Positions 7,983 to 14,297 of a stretch of DNA of 17,148 nucleotides are shown one piece after another. Position numbers and translations under genes: made by a program. Within the stretch, counting starts at the first letter, position 1; each line of letters begins with the position of its first letter. The stretch is from Bulleidia sp. (GTDB taxonomy: Bacteria; Bacillota_I; Bacilli_A; Erysipelotrichales; Erysipelotrichaceae). The stretch is taken from NCBI GenBank assembly GCA_016293365.1, contig JAEDEK010000027.1, positions 1 to 17,148 on the forward strand, written 5' to 3'. The notes beneath the pieces are model-generated. The model worked only from the letters and a program-made list of their open reading frames with translations. It was not told the origin of the DNA and ran no database searches.

Positions 7983-7991
7983 TGTTATCAT
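7983..7991 (+). promoter_or_regulatory. Extended -10 promoter element for rsmG-noc-parAB
   Basis: TGTTATCAT matches the extended -10 form TGnTATnAT with one change in the hexamer (TATCAT). A transcript would start near 7998, about 18 bases before the rsmG ATG. No good -35 is seen at 16-18 bases, which is tolerable for an extended -10. The DnaA-box-like sites lie 30-85 bases upstream, in a position to regulate it. Confidence 0.45.
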
Positions 7992-8015
7992 TGCATCAGA
8001 AAGACAGAAAACATC

Positions 8016-8714
8016 ATGAAATTACAGGAATTTGTACAGAAATCTCAGGAATGCGGCATTGAAGTGACCGCGCAGATGGTCCATCAGTTTGAAACATATA
8101 TGCAGATGCTGCAGGAATGGAATCAGAAAATGAATCTGACTGCCATTACCCAGCAGGAAGAGATCATAGAAAAGCATTTTTATGACTGCATTCTTCCTTT
8201 ATCCATCATGCCGTTTACCGGCAGAATTGCAGATATCGGAAGTGGTGCAGGGTTTCCAGGTCTTGTCTGGAAAATCGTTCTTCCTGATGCAGATATGGTG
8301 CTTGTGGAACCGACCGGTAAAAGATGTACATTCCTGAATGCTGTGATTGATGCACTGGGACTTGAAAAGATTACCGTGGTCAATCTAAGAAGTGAAGAAT
8401 ATGTTGTCACCGCAAGAGAATCCTTTGATCTTGTTTCCGCAAGAGCAGTTGCCAATCTGCGTGTTCTGAGTGAATTGACAGTGCCGTTATTGAAAACCGG
8501 TGGTGTGTTTGTAGCTATGAAAGGTGCAAAAGGATATGAAGAGGCAGAAGAAGCGGAACATGCAATGAAGGTACTTGGCGCTTCCTTATGGAAGAGCCAG
8601 GATGTATCTCTGTTTTCCGGTGATGAAAGAGTCAATCTGTTCTATCGTAAGGACAGAGCAACACCTTCCATCTATCCAAGAAACTACGGTGCAATCAAAA
8701 AGAAGCCGTTATAG
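8016..8714 (+). CDS. rsmG: 16S rRNA (guanine-N7)-methyltransferase RsmG (GidB)
   Basis: RsmG methylates N7 of G527 (E. coli numbering) in the 530 loop of 16S rRNA with S-adenosylmethionine; loss in other bacteria gives low-level streptomycin resistance. The 232-aa protein shows the family hallmarks: NQKMNLTAIT (36-45), SAM-binding motif I DIGSGAGFPGL (73-83), the acidic strand end VEPTGKR (97-103) and the VSARAVA segment (140-146). Length is normal. The ribosome binding site is weak (AGAAAGACAG region). It heads the noc-parA-parB cluster, as in Bacillus, where gidB precedes noc, soj and spo0J. Confidence 0.96.
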   Translation: MKLQEFVQKSQECGIEVTAQMVHQFETYMQMLQEWNQKMNLTAITQQEEIIEKHFYDCILPLSIMPFTGRIADIGSGAGFPGLVWKIVLPDADMVLVEPTGKRCTFLNAVIDALGLEKITVVNLRSEEYVVTARESFDLVSARAVANLRVLSELTVPLLKTGGVFVAMKGAKGYEEAEEAEHAMKVLGASLWKSQDVSLFSGDERVNLFYRKDRATPSIYPRNYGAIKKKPL

Positions 8715-8722
8715 GAGTCCAT

Positions 8723-9529
8723 ATGCCAAATCGATTCTTTGATTTATTTAATGAAACAGATAAAGACCGTGTCATCGATGTGGATGTGGATAACATCCAG
8801 CCTTCACGTTACCAGCCAAGACTGATATTTGATGAGGAAGCACTGCAGGAACTGGCAGTTTCCATTCACCAGAATGGATTGATTCAGCCGATTACCGTAC
8901 GCAAGGTGGATGATCATTATGAAATCATTGCCGGTGAAAGAAGGTATCGTGCATGTCTGCTGCTGCAGATGGAGAAGGTACCATGTTATGTACTGACACC
9001 AAATGAAGATCAGGCTGCACAGATGGCACTTGTTGAAAATGTACAGAGAAAGGATCTTTCGGCGATTGAAGAGGCAAGAAGCTATCTTCAGATCATGCGG
9101 CAATGTCATATGACACAGGAACAGCTTGCGGAAAAGATCGGAAAATCACAGTCATCTGTTGCCAATAAGATCCGTCTTCTCAACCTTCCGGAAGAGATTC
9201 AGGGTGGTGTCATGGAAGGAAAGATCACGGAGCGGCATGCCCGTGCACTTCTTTCTGCTTCTGTTGAAAACCAGAAAAAGATCTATCAGGATATCATCAG
9301 CAGGAATCTGAATGTGCGTCAGACAGAAACATTGGTGGAAAAATCCGGTGCTGAGAAGAAAGTAAGGAAAAAGCAGAAAACAAAAGGATTTTCCCGTAAC
9401 ATCAAGGTTGCGGTAAACACTGTCGAACAGAGTGTCAGGATGATTGAAAAGCTTGGCATCTCCATCCGCATGGAAACAGAACAGACAGAAGATGAAGTCC
9501 GTCTGATCATTCATCTTCCAGGTAAATAA
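8723..9529 (+). CDS. noc: Nucleoid occlusion protein Noc (ParB paralogue)
   Basis: Noc is a CTP-dependent ParB-family DNA clamp that binds its own NBS sites and tethers the nucleoid to the membrane, blocking division over DNA. The 268-aa protein begins with a short hydrophobic/amphipathic segment (MPNRFFDLFN), as expected for Noc membrane targeting. It then has a ParB N-domain with the CTP-binding GERR motif (71-74), ENVQRKDLSAIEEA (105-118), and a helix-turn-helix with GKSQSSVANKIRLL (140-153). The tail FSRNIKVAVNTVEQSVRMIE closely resembles Noc rather than Spo0J. Of four residues reported to set Noc versus ParB site choice (Caulobacter numbering Q173, K179, K184, R201), it has Q143, K149 and R171 but Asn154 in place of Lys. 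AGGAG at 8713-8717 fixes the start. Confidence 0.92.
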   Translation: MPNRFFDLFNETDKDRVIDVDVDNIQPSRYQPRLIFDEEALQELAVSIHQNGLIQPITVRKVDDHYEIIAGERRYRACLLLQMEKVPCYVLTPNEDQAAQMALVENVQRKDLSAIEEARSYLQIMRQCHMTQEQLAEKIGKSQSSVANKIRLLNLPEEIQGGVMEGKITERHARALLSASVENQKKIYQDIISRNLNVRQTETLVEKSGAEKKVRKKQKTKGFSRNIKVAVNTVEQSVRMIEKLGISIRMETEQTEDEVRLIIHLPGK

Positions 9530-9544
9530 GATAAAGGAGAACAA

Positions 9545-10324
9545 ATGGGAAAAATCATCGCCATTGCCAACCAGAAAGGTGGCGTAGGGAAAACAACAAC
9601 ATCGATGAATCTGGCTGCCGGGCTTGCCTATGTCGGTAAAAGAGTACTGCTTGTCGACTTTGATCCGCAGGGAAATGCAACTCATGGCATCGGTACCAAT
9701 AAAGTCGGTTATGATAAAAGTATTTATGATGTTCTGATGGGAGATGCAACACCACAGGAAGTCAGAGTCACATTACAGATGCCGCCACTGGATGTCATAC
9801 CATCCACCATGGATCTTTCCGGCGCGGATCTTGAGATGGCAAATTATGAACTCGGCAGAGAAAGGCTGCTCAAAAACAAACTGGATATGGTACGACATGA
9901 ATATGACTATATTATCATTGACTGTCCACCATCTCTAGGTTTATTGAATACCAATGCACTGACAGCAGCAGATTCTGTCATGATACCTGTACAGTGCGAA
10001 TATTTCGCCCTGGAAGGTCTGACTCAGCTGTTAAGTACAATCCGGCTTGTACAGAAACTGTTCAATCCGGGATTATGTATTGAAGGTGTACTGCTGACGA
10101 TGTTTGATGTCAGAACAAAGCTTTCCGTTGAAGTACAGCAGGAAGTCAGAAAGTACTTCAAGGAGAAGGTATACAGATGTTATATTCCAAGAAATGTCAG
10201 ACTCTCGGAAGCTCCATCCAGAGAAGAGAGTATTTTCGAATATGATACACGTTCCGAAGGAGCAAAGGCATACGCAGCTCTTGTTAAGGAAGTGATTACG
10301 CAGAATGAAAGAGGAAGGAGATAA
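9545..10324 (+). CDS. parA: Chromosome partitioning ATPase ParA (Soj)
   Basis: ParA/Soj is a deviant-Walker ATPase that dimerises on DNA when ATP-bound, is released by ParB, and in Bacillus also regulates DnaA. The 259-aa sequence has the deviant Walker A KGGVGKTT (11-18, signature Lys11 and catalytic Lys16), VDFDPQGN (37-44) with Asp40, the Walker B region IIIDCPPSLG, and the RLSEAPSREESIFEY block near the C-terminus. There is no N-terminal DNA-binding extension, so it is the short chromosomal type. AAGGAG at 9535-9540 precedes the ATG. It follows noc by 15 bases and precedes parB by 3, which indicates one operon. Confidence 0.97.
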   Translation: MGKIIAIANQKGGVGKTTTSMNLAAGLAYVGKRVLLVDFDPQGNATHGIGTNKVGYDKSIYDVLMGDATPQEVRVTLQMPPLDVIPSTMDLSGADLEMANYELGRERLLKNKLDMVRHEYDYIIIDCPPSLGLLNTNALTAADSVMIPVQCEYFALEGLTQLLSTIRLVQKLFNPGLCIEGVLLTMFDVRTKLSVEVQQEVRKYFKEKVYRCYIPRNVRLSEAPSREESIFEYDTRSEGAKAYAALVKEVITQNERGRR

Positions 10325-10327
10325 TCC

Positions 10328-11224
10328 ATGGCTCAGAAAAAGAATCCTGCCCTGGGAAAAGGGCTTGGTGCCATTTTCGGATCTGATGTGGAAAAGTATC
10401 TGGATGATATTCAGACTAATTCCGCAGAAGCTCCAGGACGCAGAGAGATCGAAATTCCAGTAAAGGAAATCAGACCGAATCCTTATCAGCCACGTAAGGA
10501 ATTTGATAAGAAGGCTCTGCAAGAACTGTCCGAATCCATTCGTGTACATGGAATCTTTACACCGCTTCTGGTACGTAAGGGAATCAGTGGTTATGATCTG
10601 ATTGCAGGTGAAAGAAGACTGCGTGCCGCAAAGATGGCTGGACTGGAAACAGTACCTGCCATTGAGGTTGAATTTACGGAAGAGCAGATGATGGAGATCT
10701 CCATCCTGGAAAATGTTCAAAGAGAAGATCTCAATCCAATCGAAGAAGCAGCTGCGTATGATTCTCTGATCCGTAAGTTAGGTTATACTCAGGAAAAACT
10801 TGCAGAAAGAGTCGGTAAATCACGTGAATACTGTGCCAATATCATGAGACTTCTGAAACTGCCGGTGGAAGTACAGGCGATGGTCATTGATAAAAAACTT
10901 ACCATGTCTCATGTACGCCCATTACTGGGACTCAAAAATGAAGATGACATGTATGATGCGGCAGTGGAAGTCATGCAGAAAAAGATGTCTGTACGTGAAG
11001 TAGAACAGTACGTCAAGGAACTCAACAATAACGGCAGACAGGAGAAAACTGTCACAAAACAGAAAGACCCGATGATCGCAAGTCTGGAAACACGTATGAA
11101 ACAAAGACTTGGTACTGATGTCGAAGTCAAAAGGAAAAAGATCGAAATTCATTACAGTGATACAGATGACCTCAACCGTATTCTTGAACTGATCGGCTGT
11201 CTGGAAGAATCATTGAATGACTGA
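10328..11224 (+). CDS. parB: Chromosome partitioning protein ParB (Spo0J)
   Basis: ParB is the CTPase clamp that loads at parS, spreads, stimulates ParA and recruits SMC. The 298-aa protein starts with the ParA-interacting motif PALGKGLGAIFG (7-18), then has the CTP-binding GERR (94-97), ENVQREDLNPIEEAAAY (128-144), a helix-turn-helix with GKSREYCANIMRLL (163-176) and a C-terminal dimerisation domain (about 245-298). Arg166 matches the ParB-type residue where Noc has Gln; the other specificity positions are Ile172, Lys177 and Ser194. A matching perfect parS lies in dnaX. AAGGAG at 10315-10320 supports the start. parA ends 3 bases upstream. Confidence 0.97.
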   Translation: MAQKKNPALGKGLGAIFGSDVEKYLDDIQTNSAEAPGRREIEIPVKEIRPNPYQPRKEFDKKALQELSESIRVHGIFTPLLVRKGISGYDLIAGERRLRAAKMAGLETVPAIEVEFTEEQMMEISILENVQREDLNPIEEAAAYDSLIRKLGYTQEKLAERVGKSREYCANIMRLLKLPVEVQAMVIDKKLTMSHVRPLLGLKNEDDMYDAAVEVMQKKMSVREVEQYVKELNNNGRQEKTVTKQKDPMIASLETRMKQRLGTDVEVKRKKIEIHYSDTDDLNRILELIGCLEESLND

Positions 11225-11225
11225 A

Positions 11226-11230
11226 AGGAA
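11226..11230 (+). promoter_or_regulatory. Ribosome binding site deciding the FemX-like start
   Basis: AGGAA within AAAGGAA lies 7 bases before the ATG at 11238. The earlier in-frame ATG at 11217, which overlaps parB, lacks a comparable site. This favours 11238. Confidence 0.55.
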
Positions 11231-11237
11231 TGCAAAA

Positions 11238-12485
11238 ATGATACTTGAAGAAATATCGTGTCAGGAATATCAGAATTTTCTGGATCAGCAAAGCCATGTG
11301 GATTTTCTGCAGTCTGTCGAACAGGGCAAAAGAATGGCAAAACAGGGCTGGACAGTGGAATATTTACAGGCAAAGGAAAACGGCGAAATCAGAGCAGCTG
11401 CCATGCTGTGCATGATACCGTTAATGAAGATTTTCCGTTACTGTTATATTCCAAGAGGTTATTTCTGTGATTATCATGATCAGAAGCAGATCGCAGAATT
11501 TACTTCCTTATTAAAGAAACATCTTTCCAGAAGAAAAGTTGTGTATATGGAAATTGATCCTGTCATCATTCTGAAAGAAAGAGATAAAAACGGTGATATT
11601 GTAGAAGGTGGCATCGATAACAGTGATGTCATCGAGATATTGAAAAATAACGGTTACCACCATCTTCCTGTAAAACCTGGTTATGATCTGGCAAGACAGT
11701 GCAGATATGTATCTGTTCTGGATCTGCATCCATCTGCTGATCAGCTGTTCAAGGACCTGTCCTATCAGACAAGACAGGATATTCGAACCTCCGAAAAGTA
11801 CTGCGTCAAGGTCGACAGCCTGGACAGAAACGGGCTGAAGATGCTGGATGATATGGAAAAGAAAACTTCTGAAAGACATCATTTTACAGGAATGGATATG
11901 AACTTCTATTACAGTGTCATTGATTTCTATGGGGAGGAGAATGTCTTTGCTCCATATGCATATCTGGACATAGAAGCATATCATAACCATATATCTTCCG
12001 AGTATGAAAGACTGAAAAAAGAAGTAGCAGAAACAGAAGAAATCCTGAAAACAAATCCATCCGTCAAAAAACAGAAAAAACTGAAGACAGACATGGAATA
12101 CCTGAATTCCCTGCAAAAGAAACTGGATGGTGTAAAGCAGCTGCAGAATAAACATGGAGATACGCTTCCACTGGCGGCGGCTTTCTTCATAAAATACAGA
12201 GATCAGATGTTTTATCTGGTTGGTGCATCCGAATATGAATACAGAACATATAAAGGACCTTATGCGATCCAGTGGCATATGATCCGTAAAGCAAAGCAGC
12301 TTGGATGTACACGATACAACTTCTATGGAATCAGCGGTTATTTCAAAGAAGGTGAAGAAGGATATGGCGTATTTGATTTCAAACGTGGATTCAATGCGGT
12401 TGTCGAAGAATATATCGGTAATTTTATCCTTCCTGTCAAACCTGCAGTATACAATATTTATAACATGCTGAAAAAGCAGAATTAA
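11238..12485 (+). CDS. FemX/MurM-type aminoacyltransferase (peptidoglycan branch formation)
   Basis: FemABX proteins transfer amino acids from aminoacyl-tRNA to the stem-peptide lysine of lipid II or its analogues, building the interpeptide bridge on the inner face of the membrane. The 415-aa product begins MILEEISCQEYQNFL and contains the early FLQS motif, two GNAT-like halves, a long charged helical arm at about 250-308 predicted to form the coiled coil seen in this family, and the C-terminal YGISGYF...YGVFDFKRGF block (363-385). An alternative start at 11217 would add 7 residues and overlap parB by 8 bases; the later ATG has the better ribosome binding site. The amino acid added cannot be told from sequence. 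It lies just after parB, probably in the same transcript. Confidence 0.88.
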   Translation: MILEEISCQEYQNFLDQQSHVDFLQSVEQGKRMAKQGWTVEYLQAKENGEIRAAAMLCMIPLMKIFRYCYIPRGYFCDYHDQKQIAEFTSLLKKHLSRRKVVYMEIDPVIILKERDKNGDIVEGGIDNSDVIEILKNNGYHHLPVKPGYDLARQCRYVSVLDLHPSADQLFKDLSYQTRQDIRTSEKYCVKVDSLDRNGLKMLDDMEKKTSERHHFTGMDMNFYYSVIDFYGEENVFAPYAYLDIEAYHNHISSEYERLKKEVAETEEILKTNPSVKKQKKLKTDMEYLNSLQKKLDGVKQLQNKHGDTLPLAAAFFIKYRDQMFYLVGASEYEYRTYKGPYAIQWHMIRKAKQLGCTRYNFYGISGYFKEGEEGYGVFDFKRGFNAVVEEYIGNFILPVKPAVYNIYNMLKKQN

Positions 12486-12554
12486 CATCGTGGCATCTGT
12501 TGATCTTTGTGTATATTCCAACGCAGATCTTCTATAGAATATGAATCATAACAT

Positions 12555-12560
12555 GGGAGA
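12555..12560 (+). promoter_or_regulatory. Ribosome binding site deciding the zinc-ribbon protein start
   Basis: GGGAGA is spaced 7 bases before the ATG at 12568. The upstream in-frame ATG at 12541 has no such site. Confidence 0.55.
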
Positions 12561-12567
12561 AAAAGTT

Positions 12568-12789
12568 ATGAGAAATACACACAGATGTCCAAAATGCGGT
12601 GAAACAAGACTGATTTATATTCCAGGAAAAGCGGGTGTATATGGAACAGGCAACAATATCATGACAGGTATGACAATCTTTTCTGCAGTACTTGTTAACA
12701 GATATGTATGTAACAGATGCGGCTATTCAGAGGAATGGATTGATCCATCAGATCTTTCACAGCTGAAGAAAAAGTATGAAGAAGTATGA
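12568..12789 (+). CDS. Small zinc-ribbon protein
   Basis: This 73-aa protein has two CxxC knuckles, CPKCG near the N-terminus and CNRCG about 40 residues later, which should bind one zinc in a zinc-ribbon fold. Between them is a glycine-rich and fairly hydrophobic stretch (YGTGNNIMTGMTIFSAVLVNRYV) too polar at its start to call a firm membrane span. The C-terminus is a charged helix. Such small ribbons occur widely in Bacillota with no assigned function. I chose the ATG at 12568 for its ribosome binding site; a start at 12541 would add 9 residues. It follows the FemX-like gene by 82 bases, and its stop codon forms part of the terminator. Confidence 0.8.
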   Translation: MRNTHRCPKCGETRLIYIPGKAGVYGTGNNIMTGMTIFSAVLVNRYVCNRCGYSEEWIDPSDLSQLKKKYEEV

Positions 12790-12817
12790 CAGGTGCATGA
12801 TACATGCCCTGTCTTTT
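12788..12817 (+). terminator. Strong rho-independent terminator after the zinc-ribbon gene
   Basis: GACAGG-T-GCATG (12788-12799) pairs with CATGCCCTGTC (12803-12813): 11 base pairs with one bulged T and a 3-base loop, followed by TTTT. It begins within the TGA stop codon and closes the transcript that includes parAB, separating it from the atp operon. Confidence 0.88.
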
Positions 12818-12866
12818 CTGTATTCGCTTACATCAGAAAACAGCGTATACAAAAGAGTGAAAATGA

Positions 12867-12886
12867 ATGAAAAGTTATGAAAAGTT
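12867..12886 (+). repeat. Tandem 10-bp direct repeat in the atp promoter region
   Basis: Two perfect adjacent copies of ATGAAAAGTT (12867-12876 and 12877-12886) lie just upstream of a TATAAT box at 12900. A period of 10 bases is close to one DNA helical turn, so both copies would face the same side, as in regulator sites. A partial related stretch (GTGAAAATGA) precedes them. Confidence 0.7.
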
Positions 12887-12899
12887 CTTATGATTTACG

Positions 12900-12926
12900 T
12901 ATAATAAGATCTGTTTCCGATATAAT
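12900..12926 (+). promoter_or_regulatory. Two -10 elements upstream of the atp operon
   Basis: Perfect TATAAT hexamers occur at 12900-12905 and 12921-12926. Neither has a good -35 at 16-18 bases, which fits dependence on an activator at the adjacent tandem repeat or weak basal use. Starts would fall near 12912 and 12933, upstream of atpI. Confidence 0.5.
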
Positions 12927-12967
12927 AGATAACGGATAACAGAAAGGAAAAATCAGAAAACACATAT

Positions 12968-13318
12968 ATGACGGAAAGAAGCTGGAAAGTATTTGCGGTG
13001 CTTCTGATTACCGGTTCTGTTGTGACTGTATTCATCGACTGGACAATCACAACAGGTTGGATTCTTGGCTGTCTGATCAGCCGGCTGTTATACAGGCGCA
13101 TTGAAACATTCTGGAATGGAATACTGGATCAGGGGTATTCCACTGCGAAAACCGGAAGAGGCAACCGCGCTGGAAACATTATGATCATGGCAGGTGTGCT
13201 GGTGATCTGTGCGATATGTCCACAATATCTGAACATATTTGCCTGTGCACTGGGCATGATGGCCATCAAGATCACATCAGTCATTGATGTGCTGATTCCC
13301 GGAAAGGAGAAGTTATGA
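12968..13318 (+). CDS. atpI: AtpI-like ATP synthase-associated membrane protein
   Basis: AtpI proteins help assemble the c-ring and may aid Mg2+ or ion handling. This 116-aa protein has four predicted membrane spans at about residues 7-24, 28-44, 69-86 and 87-110, with a basic loop (RRIETFWNGILDQGYSTAKTGRGNRAGN) between the pairs. Sequence similarity in AtpI is low, so the call rests on length, topology and place at the head of the atp operon. The only Shine-Dalgarno-like sequence (AAAGGA, 12943-12948) is about 19 bases from the ATG and no upstream in-frame start exists, so initiation may be weak. The stop overlaps the atpB start (ATGA). Confidence 0.75.
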   Translation: MTERSWKVFAVLLITGSVVTVFIDWTITTGWILGCLISRLLYRRIETFWNGILDQGYSTAKTGRGNRAGNIMIMAGVLVICAICPQYLNIFACALGMMAIKITSVIDVLIPGKEKL

Positions 13319-14028
13319 CAATTCAGTCTGACGTATACGCAATCATTCTGCTGACAGTATTGCTTTCTGCAGCTATGATATGGATCTCTAAGAAGATCGA
13401 CAAAACGGATCCGCTGGATAAACCGAAAGGAATCATCGTACCGGTGCTTATCGGTATGGAATCTGTATACAATCAGGTAAAGGATTCTGTCGGTAAGCAT
13501 TATGCAGAAAATCTGACTCCATACATTGTTGTATTATGGGTCTACATTTTTACCGCCAACATTATTTCTCTGTTCGGTATTTCATCTCCAACTGCAAACT
13601 TCAGCGTAACACTGCTGCTGGCACTGATCACATGGATACTGATTCAGATTGCGGAATTCAAGTTCATGGGTGTAGGTGGTTATTTCCATTCTTTCCTCGA
13701 ACCGATTCCGGTCATGCTTCCGATGAACATCTTCGGTAAGTTCTCTACACTTGTTTCCATGTCGCTGCGTCTTTTCGGTAATATTCTGTGTGGCGGTATC
13801 ATGATGGAACTTGTGTACAGTTTCTGTCAGTTTTTATCAAATTCACTGATTGGATTGTTTGTTTCCGTAGAAGGAAATGTATTCAATTTCATTGCGCCGG
13901 TTATTGCCCCGGTGCTGCATGCATACTTTGACATATTCTCCGGTGCGATTCAGACACTGGTATTTGTCACACTGACTGTGGTTCTTATCGGGAATGACAT
14001 TCCTGAGGAATATAAAGATAAGGCTTAA
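13315..14028 (+). CDS. atpB: ATP synthase F0 subunit a
   Basis: Subunit a forms the two half-channels that bring ions to the c-ring. The 237-aa protein is hydrophobic throughout, with the essential arginine at Arg152 in SLRLFGNILCG (150-160) and the conserved C-terminal helix with Gln213 in IQTLVFVTLT. The segment VMLPMNIFGKFSTLVSMSLR before the arginine is typical. AAAGGAGA (13303-13310) lies in the end of atpI and the ATG overlaps its stop by 4 bases. Ion choice cannot be read from subunit a alone; see the c subunit. Confidence 0.96.
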   Translation: MTIQSDVYAIILLTVLLSAAMIWISKKIDKTDPLDKPKGIIVPVLIGMESVYNQVKDSVGKHYAENLTPYIVVLWVYIFTANIISLFGISSPTANFSVTLLLALITWILIQIAEFKFMGVGGYFHSFLEPIPVMLPMNIFGKFSTLVSMSLRLFGNILCGGIMMELVYSFCQFLSNSLIGLFVSVEGNVFNFIAPVIAPVLHAYFDIFSGAIQTLVFVTLTVVLIGNDIPEEYKDKA

Positions 14029-14029
14029 T

Positions 14030-14037
14030 AGGAGGAG
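14030..14037 (+). promoter_or_regulatory. Strong ribosome binding site for atpE
   Basis: AGGAGGAG is the best Shine-Dalgarno match in the window, 8 bases before the atpE ATG. It fits the need for about ten copies of subunit c per complex. Confidence 0.7.
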
Positions 14038-14045
14038 CTAAAATT

Positions 14046-14276
14046 ATGGATATCAATAAGGGTTTAATTGCAATTGGTGCAGGTCTTGCTGTCATGACAG
14101 GTATGATGACAGGTCGAGGCGAAGGTGAAGTTGCCGCACACGCATGTGATGCGATTGGTAAGAATCCGGAAGTCGAATCCAAGATCCGTTCTACAATGAT
14201 TCTTGGTATTGCACTTTCTGAAACATGTGCCATTTACGGTCTTCTCGTTTCTATCCTTCTGATGTTTGTATATTAA
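14046..14276 (+). CDS. atpE: ATP synthase F0 subunit c, with a two-carboxylate ion site
   Basis: Subunit c forms the rotor ring. The 76-aa hairpin has helix 1 at about 5-36, a polar loop (GKNPE, 38-42) and helix 2 at about 48-74. Aligned by eye to Ilyobacter tartaricus subunit c through the loop, the ion-binding Glu65 is Glu59, Gln32 is Glu26, Ser66 is Thr60, Thr67 is Cys61 and Tyr70 is Tyr64. A carboxylate at both positions is the pattern known from the Na+-coupled Fusobacterium nucleatum rotor, so Na+ coupling is a reasonable inference. Helix 1 also has Arg24, Glu28 and His32, unusually charged for a c-ring helix. Confidence 0.95.
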   Translation: MDINKGLIAIGAGLAVMTGMMTGRGEGEVAAHACDAIGKNPEVESKIRSTMILGIALSETCAIYGLLVSILLMFVY

Positions 14277-14297
14277 TCGATAGGAAGAGTATACCAG

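Larger units (their letters stand above)
7835..8015. other. AT-rich intergenic region between the two operons, with DnaA-box-like sites
   Basis: This 181-base gap is the only sizeable break between dnaX and parB. It holds three near-consensus DnaA boxes (7898-7906, 7930-7938, 7944-7952), a T-rich tract (about 7953-7970) and an extended -10 promoter before rsmG. No convincing terminator follows the ThyX-like gene: the pairing of TTTCTG with CAGAAA near 7841-7867 is weak and lacks a T-tract. It may be a DnaA-regulated promoter region or part of an origin. Confidence 0.55.

Noticed and set aside
10816..10831. Second parS-like site within parB (TCACGTGAA core)
   Set aside because: Only the central nine bases match; six of the seven outer positions, on both sides, differ from the parS consensus, so it is unlikely to be bound strongly.
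11511..12521. Long reverse-strand reading frame of 336 codons opposite the FemX-like gene
   Set aside because: It is a shadow of a well-supported gene, with Phe/Ile/Cys-rich composition, no ribosome binding site and no recognisable motif.
12500..12538. Promoter for the zinc-ribbon gene (TTGATC with TATAGA)
   Set aside because: The spacing between the two hexamers is about 27 bases, too long; read-through from the FemX-like gene is simpler.
13296..13309. Possible Noc-binding site near ATTCCCGGAAA at the end of atpI
   Set aside because: It lacks one G of the CCCGGG core and the palindrome is broken; it overlaps the atpB ribosome binding region and fits coding sequence.
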